Shown here piece after piece: positions 34,664-43,562 of a stretch of DNA of 64,000 nucleotides (its first letter is position 1; each line of letters starts with the position of its first letter). Position numbers and translations under genes: made by a program. The notes under the pieces were generated by a model. The model had not been told where the DNA came from. It saw nothing but the letters and a program-made list of their open reading frames with translations, and made no database searches. Source of the DNA: Rhodobacteraceae bacterium M385 (GTDB lineage Bacteria > Pseudomonadota > Alphaproteobacteria > Rhodobacterales > Rhodobacteraceae); the NCBI GenBank assembly GCA_025141835.1, contig CP081102.1, positions 2,232,001-2,296,000 on the forward strand. Reading direction: 5' to 3'.

Positions 34664-35821
34664 TCAGGCAGCAGCCAGCGTCGCGGGGGTATGCATCTTG
34701 TCGAACAGCTCTTGCACGATGAAACCTTGGCCCCGGTCGACGTTCTTGCGGATGAACTTCTGCACAGCATCATCGCCGCACCAATAGGCGAACAGGAACG
34801 GGGCGCGAAGTTCGTGGGACAGGAACGCCAAGCGTCGTTGTGTTGTCTCCAGGGTTTGGAACGCGCCTGATGCTGTCGCTTGTGCGGCTGCTTCGATGGT
34901 CAAACCGTCCTCGAACACCATCCAGGCGGCGTTGCACCGCAGGGCGCTTCGGATGCGCTGGATCGCGATGCCCGCGACATCCTGCGGGCCTTCGATCCAA
35001 TCCAGAAGCTCAATCCCATTTTCCGCGATGCCTTCAAAAAGTGCGCTGGATGCGGAATTCGTGACGACTTGCGCGCCTTCCAACGGCATTTCGCCCTGCG
35101 CAACAAGATGCTCGCGCCGCGCAAGATGAACGAGGTGGCCGGGGAAAGCTTCGTGGGTGGCAAGGTGCTTTAGGTCGGCTTCCGTGTAGGAAAACTCCAG
35201 ATTTAGCCAAAGGCTCCGCCCCGGATAATCGCAATACGCGGAATAAGGGCGATCGTAGACAGCTTTTGGTTCGATCCAATCATCACCGATATCAAAGACC
35301 ATCTTCCAAGACCGGATTTGGGCTTGCCTCTGGATGGCATCCAAACGCGCGATGACATCCTTTGGATCGACGGCAGTGGCGTTTTCCCAAGCCGCTACAT
35401 CTGCGGCCAGATCTCCGCTCCGATAGCCCATTTCGTCCAAAGCACCGCGCAGCTCTGCCCGGTAGCCCTCAAGAATGGCCTCCGATATCGGGGCTGGCTC
35501 GACGCGCAGCTGGTCCCGCAACCGATCGCGGAACTGTATTTTCTCTCCACTGAACATCCGTGTCAGCGACACGAGTGACAGGGTCATTTCGGTTAACCAC
35601 CCCTCTCGTTGAGGCGAGTCCGCGTCCGCCGGGATACGCGCAAGGAGTCCTTGAAGCGCGTCCAATGCCTCGGACCAGCTACGCAAGGGGCGGGGCGCGA
35701 CGGGTGCTACAGCGACGGGGATCAACCCTTCGCGGTCCAGCACCTCATCTTGTTTCAAGCCGGAACGGTAAAGCTGATCAACGCCCGCGGTTAATTCGGC
35801 AAGCTCTTGTCCCAGGATCAT
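34664..35821 (-). CDS. Short DUF885-like metallohydrolase
   Basis: A 385-residue protein with the motif HEAFPGH at residues 223-229, the zinc-binding HExxPGH signature of DUF885 proteins, plus a downstream ALFEGIAENGIELL segment where the family has its conserved EGW. DUF885 proteins are usually considerably longer (around 550-600 residues), so this is a compact relative. They are thought to be carboxypeptidase-like. The ATG overlaps the amidohydrolase stop as ATGA, and it is the last gene of the Dpp-type importer operon, suggesting a cytoplasmic role in breaking down the imported peptide or amide. Confidence 0.7.
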   Translation of the reverse strand: MILGQELAELTAGVDQLYRSGLKQDEVLDREGLIPVAVAPVAPRPLRSWSEALDALQGLLARIPADADSPQREGWLTEMTLSLVSLTRMFSGEKIQFRDRLRDQLRVEPAPISEAILEGYRAELRGALDEMGYRSGDLAADVAAWENATAVDPKDVIARLDAIQRQAQIRSWKMVFDIGDDWIEPKAVYDRPYSAYCDYPGRSLWLNLEFSYTEADLKHLATHEAFPGHLVHLARREHLVAQGEMPLEGAQVVTNSASSALFEGIAENGIELLDWIEGPQDVAGIAIQRIRSALRCNAAWMVFEDGLTIEAAAQATASGAFQTLETTQRRLAFLSHELRAPFLFAYWCGDDAVQKFIRKNVDRGQGFIVQELFDKMHTPATLAAA

Positions 35822-37077
35822 GCTGCCGCTTCCAAGTTACGCTTTGTAAAGGTGCCGCGCGCCATGATGGCTTGAAGGTTTTCGCCGTCCCCTTTCAAAA
35901 GGCTCAGGTCTGCGAAGGGATCTCCATCCACGACAAGCAAATCGGCGAAAGCGCCCGGCGCGATCACACCCGCCTGCCCTTTCAGCCCGCATAGCTCTGC
36001 CCCGACAATGGTGAGCGATTTGATGATCTCCACCGGGGAGAGCACTTCTTCCAGCAGGTCGATTTCCAAGCAATGGTACTTGCGCAGCTCGCCCAAAAGG
36101 TCCGAACCAAAGGCCATCGGCAGGCCCGCCTCTTTCATCACGGAAAGGGACCGACGCCCGGCGGTGCGCACCGTGTCGATCTTCGCGATACTGTCGGCGC
36201 CAAGGCCCAAAGCTTCGCCTTCGCGGGCCAGAGCCTCGTACGCCACCAGAGTTGGCACGGCGATGCAGCCGCGCTCGGCCGCCCGCGCAGCCGTTTCCGG
36301 CTCGATCAGGTTGCAATGCTCTAGTGAGCGGACACCCATCTCAACACAGCGGGCGATGGCCCGGTCGGTGTAGACGTGAGCCGATACGTAAAGGCCTGCA
36401 TTTTCGGCCTCTTCCACCGCTGCCTCAATCTCTGCCCTCGAAAACTGGATGGAATGGATCGGATCATTGGGGGAACTTACGCCGCCATTGGCCATGATTT
36501 TGATGAAGCTCGCGCCTTCCTTGATATAGGTCCGGCAAACCTCACGCACCGCATCGACCCCATCGACGATGATCCCCATAGAACCCAAGCGATCGGACAT
36601 GATGCCGGGGCGGTCATCGGTGCGGTTGCGCAGGTCACAATGCCCGCCGGTGGTGGACAGGCCCTTACCGCAGATCACCAGACGGGGGCCAGCAATCAAC
36701 CCCTCCTCCACACCGCGCACAAGCCCATGATCCGCGCCGCCCAAGTCGCGTATCGTCGTGAAACCACGCGCAAGCGTTTCCTCCATGACCTGGGCCGACC
36801 GCAGCGCGGAAAGCGAGGATGGCGCGACCATGTTTCCCCAAAGATCCAAGGACCAAGCCACGACGTGCATGTGGCAATCGATCATGCCGGGCATCACGGT
36901 TTTTCCCTGAAGGTCGATCACCTCCGCCCCCTCTGGCGCCACAACGCTACTCGCCAGATCAGTGATCTTTTCCCCTTCAATCAGGATCGACATAGGGGCC
37001 GTTCGCTTGCCCGCTTCTGCGTCAAGAATACGGGCATTGGTCAGGACGAGGGGCTTAGGGGGCATTTGGACGCTCAT
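35818..37077 (-). CDS. Amidohydrolase-superfamily protein (imidazolonepropionase/prolidase-like)
   Basis: A 419-residue metal-dependent amidohydrolase. The metal motif is CHMHV (His69, His71), followed by the lysine region SFIKIMANGG, histidines in YVSAHVYTD and SLEHCNL, and the aspartate in AFGSDLLG. The closing segment APGAFADLLVVDGDPF is typical. Its subgroup includes Xaa-Pro dipeptidase-like and imidazolonepropionase-like enzymes acting on cyclic amides or dipeptides. ATG 37077 overlaps the dppF stop as ATGA, so it is translated with the importer. Confidence 0.85.
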   Translation of the reverse strand: MSVQMPPKPLVLTNARILDAEAGKRTAPMSILIEGEKITDLASSVVAPEGAEVIDLQGKTVMPGMIDCHMHVVAWSLDLWGNMVAPSSLSALRSAQVMEETLARGFTTIRDLGGADHGLVRGVEEGLIAGPRLVICGKGLSTTGGHCDLRNRTDDRPGIMSDRLGSMGIIVDGVDAVREVCRTYIKEGASFIKIMANGGVSSPNDPIHSIQFSRAEIEAAVEEAENAGLYVSAHVYTDRAIARCVEMGVRSLEHCNLIEPETAARAAERGCIAVPTLVAYEALAREGEALGLGADSIAKIDTVRTAGRRSLSVMKEAGLPMAFGSDLLGELRKYHCLEIDLLEEVLSPVEIIKSLTIVGAELCGLKGQAGVIAPGAFADLLVVDGDPFADLSLLKGDGENLQAIMARGTFTKRNLEAAA

Positions 37078-38051
37078 TTGTTGTGGCAGGCTATTAGGTG
37101 ACCGGGGGCGTGTTGCTTTTGGGAAGGCACTTCGCGGGCGCATATCTCGGACGCGAGAGGGCAGCGTGTGCGGAAAGCGCAGCCCGAGGGGACGGACGTG
37201 GCGGAGGGCACGTCATCGCTTTCCACCGCGAAGTTGTGGCGCTTGCGCGGGTCCAGAGATGGCGTCGAGCTTAACAAAAGCTGCGTGTAGGGATGGGTCG
37301 GATTGGAAAACAAGCTGGCGCGATCAGCCATCTCAACGATCTTGCCCAGATACATCACCGCGACCTTGTCCGAGATGTGCTCAACCACCCCAAGATCGTG
37401 ACTGATGAACAGGAAAGCGACGCCAAGTTCCTCCTGCAAGTCATTCAAAAGGTTTAAGATCTGCGCCTGCACCGACACATCAAGCGCCGACACGGGTTCA
37501 TCGCAAACGATCACGTCTGGCTTCAACATCAAGGCCCGTGCGATGCCGATCCGTTGGCGCTGCCCGCCCGAAAACTGATGCGGATAATTGCGCGCCTGAT
37601 CGGGTCGCAGACCCACGCGTTGCATCATATCCAGTACCATCTGGGGCCGCTCCGACCGTTTTCCGATGCCGTGAATATCCAGCGGCGCGCGTAGGATGTC
37701 CGCCACCTTTTGGCGCGGGTTCAGCGAGGAATACGGATCTTGAAACACGATCTGCATGCGCTGGCGGTAGGTCTGCAATTCCTGCCCAGTGGCAGAGCCG
37801 ACGCGGTCACCATCGAACATCACCTCGCCCGCCGTGGCGTCGATCAGCCCTGCGAGTGCAAGGCCCGTGGTAGACTTTCCACAGCCGCTTTCGCCCACGA
37901 GACCGACAGTCTCTGACCGCGCAACATCGAAACTTACCCCATCCACGGCACGAACAGATCCCACTTGGGTCTGAAAAACGCCTTGGCGGATCGGGAAGTG
38001 GACCTTCAGGTCACGGACAGACAACAAGGCGGGCGTTTGGTCAGGCGTCAT
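37074..38051 (-). CDS. dppF: Dipeptide/oligopeptide ABC importer ATPase DppF-type
   Basis: A 325-residue ABC ATPase with Walker A GESGCGKST, the Q-loop IVFQDPYSSLNPR, signature FSGGQRQRIGIARAL, Walker B VIVCDEPVSALDVS, and the C-terminal oligopeptide-transporter extension with four cysteines (CAFRTRCPL, EIC, then a final Cys). ATG 38051 overlaps the end of the DppD-type gene by 11 bases; another ATG at 38060 is possible. The substrate class is peptides or peptide-like compounds. Confidence 0.92.
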   Translation of the reverse strand: MTPDQTPALLSVRDLKVHFPIRQGVFQTQVGSVRAVDGVSFDVARSETVGLVGESGCGKSTTGLALAGLIDATAGEVMFDGDRVGSATGQELQTYRQRMQIVFQDPYSSLNPRQKVADILRAPLDIHGIGKRSERPQMVLDMMQRVGLRPDQARNYPHQFSGGQRQRIGIARALMLKPDVIVCDEPVSALDVSVQAQILNLLNDLQEELGVAFLFISHDLGVVEHISDKVAVMYLGKIVEMADRASLFSNPTHPYTQLLLSSTPSLDPRKRHNFAVESDDVPSATSVPSGCAFRTRCPLASEICAREVPSQKQHAPGHLIACHNK

Positions 38052-39048
38052 GATCGACATTCCAGCATGCAACGGCGTGATTGGGGCGGTGTTCATGGAT
38101 CATCGGGCGTTCGCGACGGCATTTCTCCGTCGCCAAAGGGCACCGGGGCGCGAAAGCGCAGCCTTGCGGCAAATCCCAAAGGGCGGGCACCGTGCCGGGG
38201 ATATCCGTCAGGCGCGTATCGCCGCCCGAGTGCGGGATCGCCCCCATCAGACCACGCGTGTAGGGATGAAGGGGCGCGTCAAACAGATCGGTGATGCTGG
38301 CCTCTTCCACGCACTTTCCGGCATACATAACAATCACTTGGTCAGCAATTTCTGCAACAACCCCAAGGTCATGGGTGATCAAGACAACTGCCGTTCCGTG
38401 GTCGCGTTGCAGTTTGGCAAGCAAGCCCAAGACCTGCGCCTGCACCGTCACGTCCAATGCGGTTGTCGGCTCATCAGCCACCACGACCGCCGGGTCACAG
38501 CACAGCGCCAAAGCAATCATCGCCCGTTGGCGCATACCGCCCGACAACTCATGGGGATATTGGCGTGCACGCTGTTCGGCATCTGGCATTTGCACATGTT
38601 TAAGGGCCGAGACTGCCGCGCCCCACCCTTCTGCCTTGGATACGTTACGATGACGGCGGATAGTTTCAGCGATTTGCGCGCCAATCGTCATCACCGGGTT
38701 TAATGCCGTTAAAGGTTCTTGAAAAATCATCGAGATTTCATTGCCGCGAAGATCCTCGGCGGCCCGCTCGGACAATGCCAGTAGGTCAGTTTGACCGACC
38801 TGGATTTCTCCATCCGTCACACGGGCCGCGTCTGGCAACAGGCGCAACAACGACAGCGCTGTCATGGACTTCCCGCACCCGCTTTCGCCTACAATGCACA
38901 GGGTTTCGCCCGCGCCAACGCGCAGGTTCATATCGTCCACTACAACGAACCCGCCCGTTTCCGAGGCGATCTCGATCGTCAGATCGCGGACATCCAAGGC
39001 AATGTCACGCGCCTGATCCGTCGGTGAGGGTTGCGGCTGAATGCTCAC
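38041..39048 (-). CDS. dppD: Dipeptide/oligopeptide ABC importer ATPase DppD-type
   Basis: A 335-residue ABC ATPase: Walker A GESGCGKSM, Q-loop MIFQEPLTALNPV, signature LSGGMRQRAMIALAL, Walker B VVVADEPTTALDVT, plus the C-terminal CAFAPRCPL and KCRRERP cysteine motif. The start is GTG, overlapping the stop of the deacylase-like gene as GTGA. The placement of an enzyme gene between the permease and ATPase genes is unusual for dpp operons. Confidence 0.92.
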   Translation of the reverse strand: MSIQPQPSPTDQARDIALDVRDLTIEIASETGGFVVVDDMNLRVGAGETLCIVGESGCGKSMTALSLLRLLPDAARVTDGEIQVGQTDLLALSERAAEDLRGNEISMIFQEPLTALNPVMTIGAQIAETIRRHRNVSKAEGWGAAVSALKHVQMPDAEQRARQYPHELSGGMRQRAMIALALCCDPAVVVADEPTTALDVTVQAQVLGLLAKLQRDHGTAVVLITHDLGVVAEIADQVIVMYAGKCVEEASITDLFDAPLHPYTRGLMGAIPHSGGDTRLTDIPGTVPALWDLPQGCAFAPRCPLATEKCRRERPMIHEHRPNHAVACWNVDHDA

Positions 39049-39986
39049 GCAGTGGCCCCCTCCAGGTTGCCAACCATCCAGCCGTAGTCGCCCGCTTCCA
39101 CGAGGTTACGCGTCAGGTGGCCCATAATCATAATCCCGTTTTCAAACGGCGATTTAACCTCTTCCAACACCTCAAAAGTGTAGGGGCTGGTTACTTTGAA
39201 CAGGGTAGAACCGCCGGACACAGCCGCGCCCAACGGTGGGGAATAGGGTTCAATCCAACCACCTTTGGTGGGCCGGATGCCTGCGATTTCATTGACGACG
39301 ATTTGTTCGCCGGGGGCTACTTCGTCGCCTTCGATTACGCCCTTGTGGCGCAGCATGTTCAGCACGCCCTTCAGGATACGCTCAATGTAAGGGCCCTGAT
39401 CGACGATCCCGCCGCCAAGTTCGACCACCACCGCAGGAATCCCGCGCGGCATGGTCACGTCTTTAGTGGTGCCGCCAAACTTCGTCCCCTGCTTGCCATC
39501 GTCGGGGCGGTACAAGACCTTGGACCCAAACGCGCGGCTGAAGCCTTCATCGTTGAGCAGGTAGATGTAATCCACCGTCGGGCGATCGGTGCCCGAGTGT
39601 AGATCAATGTGCATATCAATTTGGCCGAGAAACTCGGTCGCAAAGGTATGTGCCAACTGCTGCGAGAAGGTGCCATTCGGGTCGCCGGGGAACTGGCGGT
39701 TCAGATCAAGATTATCAATCGGGTTGAACCGCGCGTTGGCGACAGTTGCCCGCGCATTCACCACTGGAACCAAACGGATGGTGCCTTTGATGCGCATATC
39801 CTTCAAAAGGTGGAACAAGTCGGCGATAGATTGGCTGCCACAGTTCTCGTTCCCGTGCACCGACGCCGAGATGCCAACCAGTGGCCCCGCCTCTTCGCCC
39901 ACCAGATCAGTCATGTGCAAGACGGCATCGGTCCCGTCAGCGAGGGTCGTGATTTTCGGCGTGTGCCGGATAATTTCTTTGACCAT
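39045..39986 (-). CDS. Succinylglutamate desuccinylase/aspartoacylase-family deacylase
   Basis: A 313-residue zinc hydrolase of the AstE/AspA family (M14-like). Metal ligands are His44 and Glu47 in VHGNENCG and His130 in IDLHSG; the substrate motif NLDLNRQFPGDP is also present. Such enzymes remove acyl groups from N-acyl amino acids such as N-acetylaspartate or N-succinylglutamate. It sits between dppC and dppD in the importer operon (36 bases after dppC), suggesting the imported substrate is N-acylated or amide-linked. Exact substrate is not predictable. Confidence 0.87.
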   Translation of the reverse strand: MVKEIIRHTPKITTLADGTDAVLHMTDLVGEEAGPLVGISASVHGNENCGSQSIADLFHLLKDMRIKGTIRLVPVVNARATVANARFNPIDNLDLNRQFPGDPNGTFSQQLAHTFATEFLGQIDMHIDLHSGTDRPTVDYIYLLNDEGFSRAFGSKVLYRPDDGKQGTKFGGTTKDVTMPRGIPAVVVELGGGIVDQGPYIERILKGVLNMLRHKGVIEGDEVAPGEQIVVNEIAGIRPTKGGWIEPYSPPLGAAVSGGSTLFKVTSPYTFEVLEEVKSPFENGIMIMGHLTRNLVEAGDYGWMVGNLEGATA

Positions 39987-40022
39987 TTGGGTCTCCTATT
40001 CAGATATCGCGGGGGGGCGGGA

Positions 40023-40904
40023 TCAGCCCTTGCCCCGTGTTTGTTGGCGGGGGTCGAGCACATCGCGCAATCCGTCCCCAAGAAGGTTGAAACCAAGAAC
40101 GGTGATCATGATCGCCGCCCCAGAGATGATGGACATCCAAGGATCGTCGCGGATGAATCGGGTGCCGTAGCTGAGCGACCAGCCCCAAGTAGGCGCCGGG
40201 GGTGGTAGGCCAAACCCAAGGAAGCTAAGCGCACTTTCCCAAATCACCGCCGTCCCAAGCCCAAGAGAGGCCAGAACGATGATCGGCCCCATGGAGTTGG
40301 GCAGGATCTCGCGGAACAAAATGCGTGGCCAGGATGCGCCAAGGGCGCGGGCGGCTTGCACATAGTTCTGCTCGCGTAGCGAAAGCGTCGTGGAACGGAC
40401 AACGCGGGCATATTCCGTCCATGACACCACGATCAGCGATAGCGCCACATTCACCAGCCCCGGCCCCATGACGGCAACTACAGCCAGCACAAGCACCAAC
40501 GGAGGGAAGCCTAAAAACACATCGGTAATGCGCATCAGGATTTGGTCGATCCAGCCTCCGAAATAGCCAGCCACCAACCCCACGATCGTGCCAATGATGG
40601 CCGAGGCCAGAACCGCGATGACCGCAATGGACAAAGAGATCCGAGCGCCGAACACAAGTCGGCTCCATAGGTCACGACCAAAGTTATCGGTCCCCAGAAT
40701 ATGCTCCATCGACGGGCCCGAAAAACGATTGGGCATGTCCATCTGGGTCAGATCATGGGTGGCAACGAACGGCGCGAAGATCGCCAGAAGCGCAATCGTC
40801 ACCGTGATGGCCGCCCCGATGAGCAGCGAGGCATTGCGCAGCGCTTTGGGCAAGCGACGCTTGCGTTTCGCGCGAGCGGCAAGAGGTGCGGGAACGTCGG
40901 ACAT
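40023..40904 (-). CDS. dppC: Dipeptide-type ABC importer permease DppC
   Basis: A 293-residue permease of the DppC group. An N-terminal charged tail precedes about six membrane helices. HILGTDNFGRDLWSRLVFGA is the DppC hallmark, and EYARVVRSTTLSLREQNYVQ followed by AARALGASWPRILFREILPN is the EAA loop that docks with the ATPases. It starts four bases after the DppB stop. Confidence 0.93.
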   Translation of the reverse strand: MSDVPAPLAARAKRKRRLPKALRNASLLIGAAITVTIALLAIFAPFVATHDLTQMDMPNRFSGPSMEHILGTDNFGRDLWSRLVFGARISLSIAVIAVLASAIIGTIVGLVAGYFGGWIDQILMRITDVFLGFPPLVLVLAVVAVMGPGLVNVALSLIVVSWTEYARVVRSTTLSLREQNYVQAARALGASWPRILFREILPNSMGPIIVLASLGLGTAVIWESALSFLGFGLPPPAPTWGWSLSYGTRFIRDDPWMSIISGAAIMITVLGFNLLGDGLRDVLDPRQQTRGKG

Positions 40905-40908
40905 CAGA

Positions 40909-41889
40909 TCACCTCAACCGAATGCGCGGATCAACCGCGGCGTATAGAAGATCCACCAGCAGCGTCACGGTGGCGTAGATCAGGGCGAAGGTCAGGACGA
41001 TGCCCTGGATCAGGGGCAAATCCCGCTGCGAAATGGCCGAAATTGTAAGCTGACCAAGACCCGGCCAAGCAAAGATCGTCTCGGTCAGAATAGCCCCGCC
41101 CAAAAGCGCGCCAAAACGTAGGCCGATCACCGAAACCACGGGCAACAAGGCATTGCGCAACGCATGTTTCCAGATCACCTTGGAACGCCGCATCCCCTTG
41201 GCCTTGGCGGTGCGCACAAAGTCTTCACGCAGCACTTCCAGCATCGAGGTGCGCACAAGGCGCGAGATGATCGCGGCAGAGTTCAGGGCCAGCGACAACG
41301 CCGGCAGTATAATATGGGACAGACTGTCCAGAAGCGGCGCAGGGTTGCCTGTCAAAGCCATGCCGAAGGCGGAGATCAACGGCTCTTCCCGACCGATCGC
41401 AGGCAACCACCCCAGATGCACGGCGAAGCCAAGCATCAATAGAAGCGCCAGCCAATAGACGGGGATCGAGATACCAAACTGCGCCACCAGCATGGCGATG
41501 GCATCGATAATCCCGCCTTGCCGATTGGCGGCCAGAACGCCCAGTGTCACCCCTATGATGATCGCAAGCAGAAGCGCCACAACCGCAAGTTCAATGGTGG
41601 CACCAAGACGGCCCAAGATGATTTCCGACACTGGGGCGTTCTGAAAGATCGACATGCCCATGTCGCCGTGCAGCAAGTTCCAGAAATAGGAGCCGAGGCG
41701 AATGAACCACGGATCATCAAGGCCCAACGCGCGCCGAAGTGAGGCGACGCCTTCTGGCGTAGCCTCCTGCCCCAACAGGACTGAGGCCGGATCACCGGGG
41801 ATCAGAAGAAGCAAGCAGAACGTGACCACAACGATGCCAATGGCCATCGGAATGAACAACAATAGCCTGCGGATGATGTAGTCTGTCAT
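40909..41889 (-). CDS. dppB: Dipeptide-type ABC importer permease DppB
   Basis: A 326-residue permease of the DppB group with MTDYIIRRLLLFIPMAIGIV at its start (first helix), the RRALGLDDPWF segment and the EAA loop VRTSMLEVLREDFVRTAKAK followed by GMRRSKVIWKHALRNALLPV. ATG 41889 is used; the frame continues into the intercistronic hairpin region. The ribosome binding site is weak. About 149 bases with three hairpins separate it from the binding protein gene. Confidence 0.93.
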   Translation of the reverse strand: MTDYIIRRLLLFIPMAIGIVVVTFCLLLLIPGDPASVLLGQEATPEGVASLRRALGLDDPWFIRLGSYFWNLLHGDMGMSIFQNAPVSEIILGRLGATIELAVVALLLAIIIGVTLGVLAANRQGGIIDAIAMLVAQFGISIPVYWLALLLMLGFAVHLGWLPAIGREEPLISAFGMALTGNPAPLLDSLSHIILPALSLALNSAAIISRLVRTSMLEVLREDFVRTAKAKGMRRSKVIWKHALRNALLPVVSVIGLRFGALLGGAILTETIFAWPGLGQLTISAISQRDLPLIQGIVLTFALIYATVTLLVDLLYAAVDPRIRLR

Positions 41890-41943
41890 CAGGACGCTCG
41901 CGGACGTTTGGCAAATTGCCGGGGTGTCAGAAGGTAATAAGTC

Positions 41944-42031
41944 GGGGCGCCAAATACAGATGCAGTGGCGCCCCCAACACAAAGGTGTTGGAAGTTAGAC
42001 CGGACGCGGGGAGAGAGCTGCGCCCGGTCTA
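41944..42031 (-). other. Three consecutive hairpins between the dppA-like gene and dppB
   Basis: Three stems stand in a row: GGGGCGCC/GGCGCCCC (41944-41951 with 41967-41974), CCAACAC/GTGTTGG (41974-41980 with 41985-41991, 4-base loop) and TAGACCGG/CCGGTCTA (41996-42003 with 42024-42031). None is followed by a strong T-run. They probably modulate readthrough or mRNA stability so that binding protein exceeds permease. Confidence 0.6.
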
Positions 42032-42038
42032 GTCGTGA

Positions 42039-43562
42039 TCAATCAGCCATGCCGATCAGACCCCGGAACCCGCCACGTGGCGTGGCTACAACATCGCTCA
42101 CCACCTCTGGATCGTAGAACATCTGATACCCTTGGTAGGAGATGATGTAATACGGCAGTTCCTCGGCGATGATCGTGGCCGCCGCTTGGTAGGCCTCGGC
42201 CCGTGCGTCTTGATCCAACTCGGTCCGGCCTGCCTCTAGCAAGGCATCGACCTCAGGGTTGGAGTAACCGCCCCAGTTGAGCCCGGAACCGGTGGTCAGC
42301 TGACCGTATAGCAGACGGTCAGGATCGGTGATCCGCAGCCAACCAAGAAGGGCAATCTGATGTTCGCCCTGCTGGACATAACCAGAAGAGAAAGAAGGCC
42401 AATCGGTGATCCGAACAGTCGCATCAATGCCGGCGGACTCGAAGATCGCTTGCAGATACTCGACCGATTGCACCCGGTTGGGGTCTTCACTGTGGGTCGC
42501 AATTTCAATCGAAAGCGTTTCGCCGTCACGATCGCGGAAGCCGTCACCGTCACTATCGCTCCAGCCCATGTCATCGAGCATGGCCATGGCGGCGGCAATG
42601 TCGAAACCGGGCTGCTGGATCGCTTCGTCGTAGGCCCAGGAAGACGGCAGAATGACCGAGCTCGCCACCTGATCCACGCCTTCGTAGATCTGGTTCACGA
42701 TGGTGTCTTGGTCCACCAACATCGCCAGCGCTTGGCGCATGGCCGGATCAGACAACAGCGGGTCGGACGTGTTGAAGTTCAGGTATGTGACCCCAAGACC
42801 GGCCAGGATTTCCGACCCGACAGAGTCATCATCCGCAAAACGCTGAATATCGTTGGGCGACAGGGGCGATTGGATTACGTCTAGATCCCCGGCCTCGAAC
42901 GCCTGCGCACGGGCAGAGTTGTCGCCAACCACAGTCACGACCAGGTTGCTGACCGAGGGGGCACCAGCCCAGTAGCTTTCAGATGCCGTCAGCACCAATT
43001 CGCTGCCGCGGGTCCAGCTATCAAGCACCATTGGACCCGCGCCAATTGGCTCGACCGCCATGTCGCCTTCGTAGTCCGATGGCACGATGCCGATATCCAG
43101 ATAGCTCATCAACGGCGCGTAGGGCGTTGTCAGGTTGAACTGAACGGTCCGGTCGTCCACCGCCACTATGCTTTCAATCGGTGTGAACAGGCCACGCTGT
43201 GGCGCGTTGAAATCTGCATCAAGGATGGTCTCGAACGTGTAGACTACATCTTCAGCGGTCAGTGCCGAGCCATCCGAGAAGGTCAGCCCTTCACGAAGGG
43301 TGAATACTACAGTGGTGTCGTCAGGATTTTCCCAGCTTTCGGCCAGATCAGGCACCGCTTCGAGGTTCGGCGTCAAATGCACCAAGCCCGCAGAAATCAG
43401 GTTCGCCACTCGGTAAGCCGTTGTGTCCCGTGCAAGGCGCGGGTCAAGCGTGCCTGCATCCACATCTGCGCCGATCGTCAGGCTTTCTTGTGCCGAAGCT
43501 GCCTGCACCGATACTGCCGCAAGGGCGATCGCTGCAACGCTCGTCATTAGGGTATGTCTCAT
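42039..43562 (-). CDS. dppA: Dipeptide-type ABC importer periplasmic binding protein
   Basis: A 507-residue SBP_bac_5 family protein. The signal peptide ends near AASAQ (residue 24). The mature part begins SLTIGADVDAGTLDPRL, typical of the family, and contains TFSDGSALTAEDVVYTFE, the conserved substrate-domain motif. Family members bind di- and oligopeptides, opines, nickel chelates and other compounds. The ATG overlaps the stop of the GntR regulator as ATGA, so regulator and binding protein are co-translated. Confidence 0.9.
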   Translation of the reverse strand: MRHTLMTSVAAIALAAVSVQAASAQESLTIGADVDAGTLDPRLARDTTAYRVANLISAGLVHLTPNLEAVPDLAESWENPDDTTVVFTLREGLTFSDGSALTAEDVVYTFETILDADFNAPQRGLFTPIESIVAVDDRTVQFNLTTPYAPLMSYLDIGIVPSDYEGDMAVEPIGAGPMVLDSWTRGSELVLTASESYWAGAPSVSNLVVTVVGDNSARAQAFEAGDLDVIQSPLSPNDIQRFADDDSVGSEILAGLGVTYLNFNTSDPLLSDPAMRQALAMLVDQDTIVNQIYEGVDQVASSVILPSSWAYDEAIQQPGFDIAAAMAMLDDMGWSDSDGDGFRDRDGETLSIEIATHSEDPNRVQSVEYLQAIFESAGIDATVRITDWPSFSSGYVQQGEHQIALLGWLRITDPDRLLYGQLTTGSGLNWGGYSNPEVDALLEAGRTELDQDARAEAYQAAATIIAEELPYYIISYQGYQMFYDPEVVSDVVATPRGGFRGLIGMAD

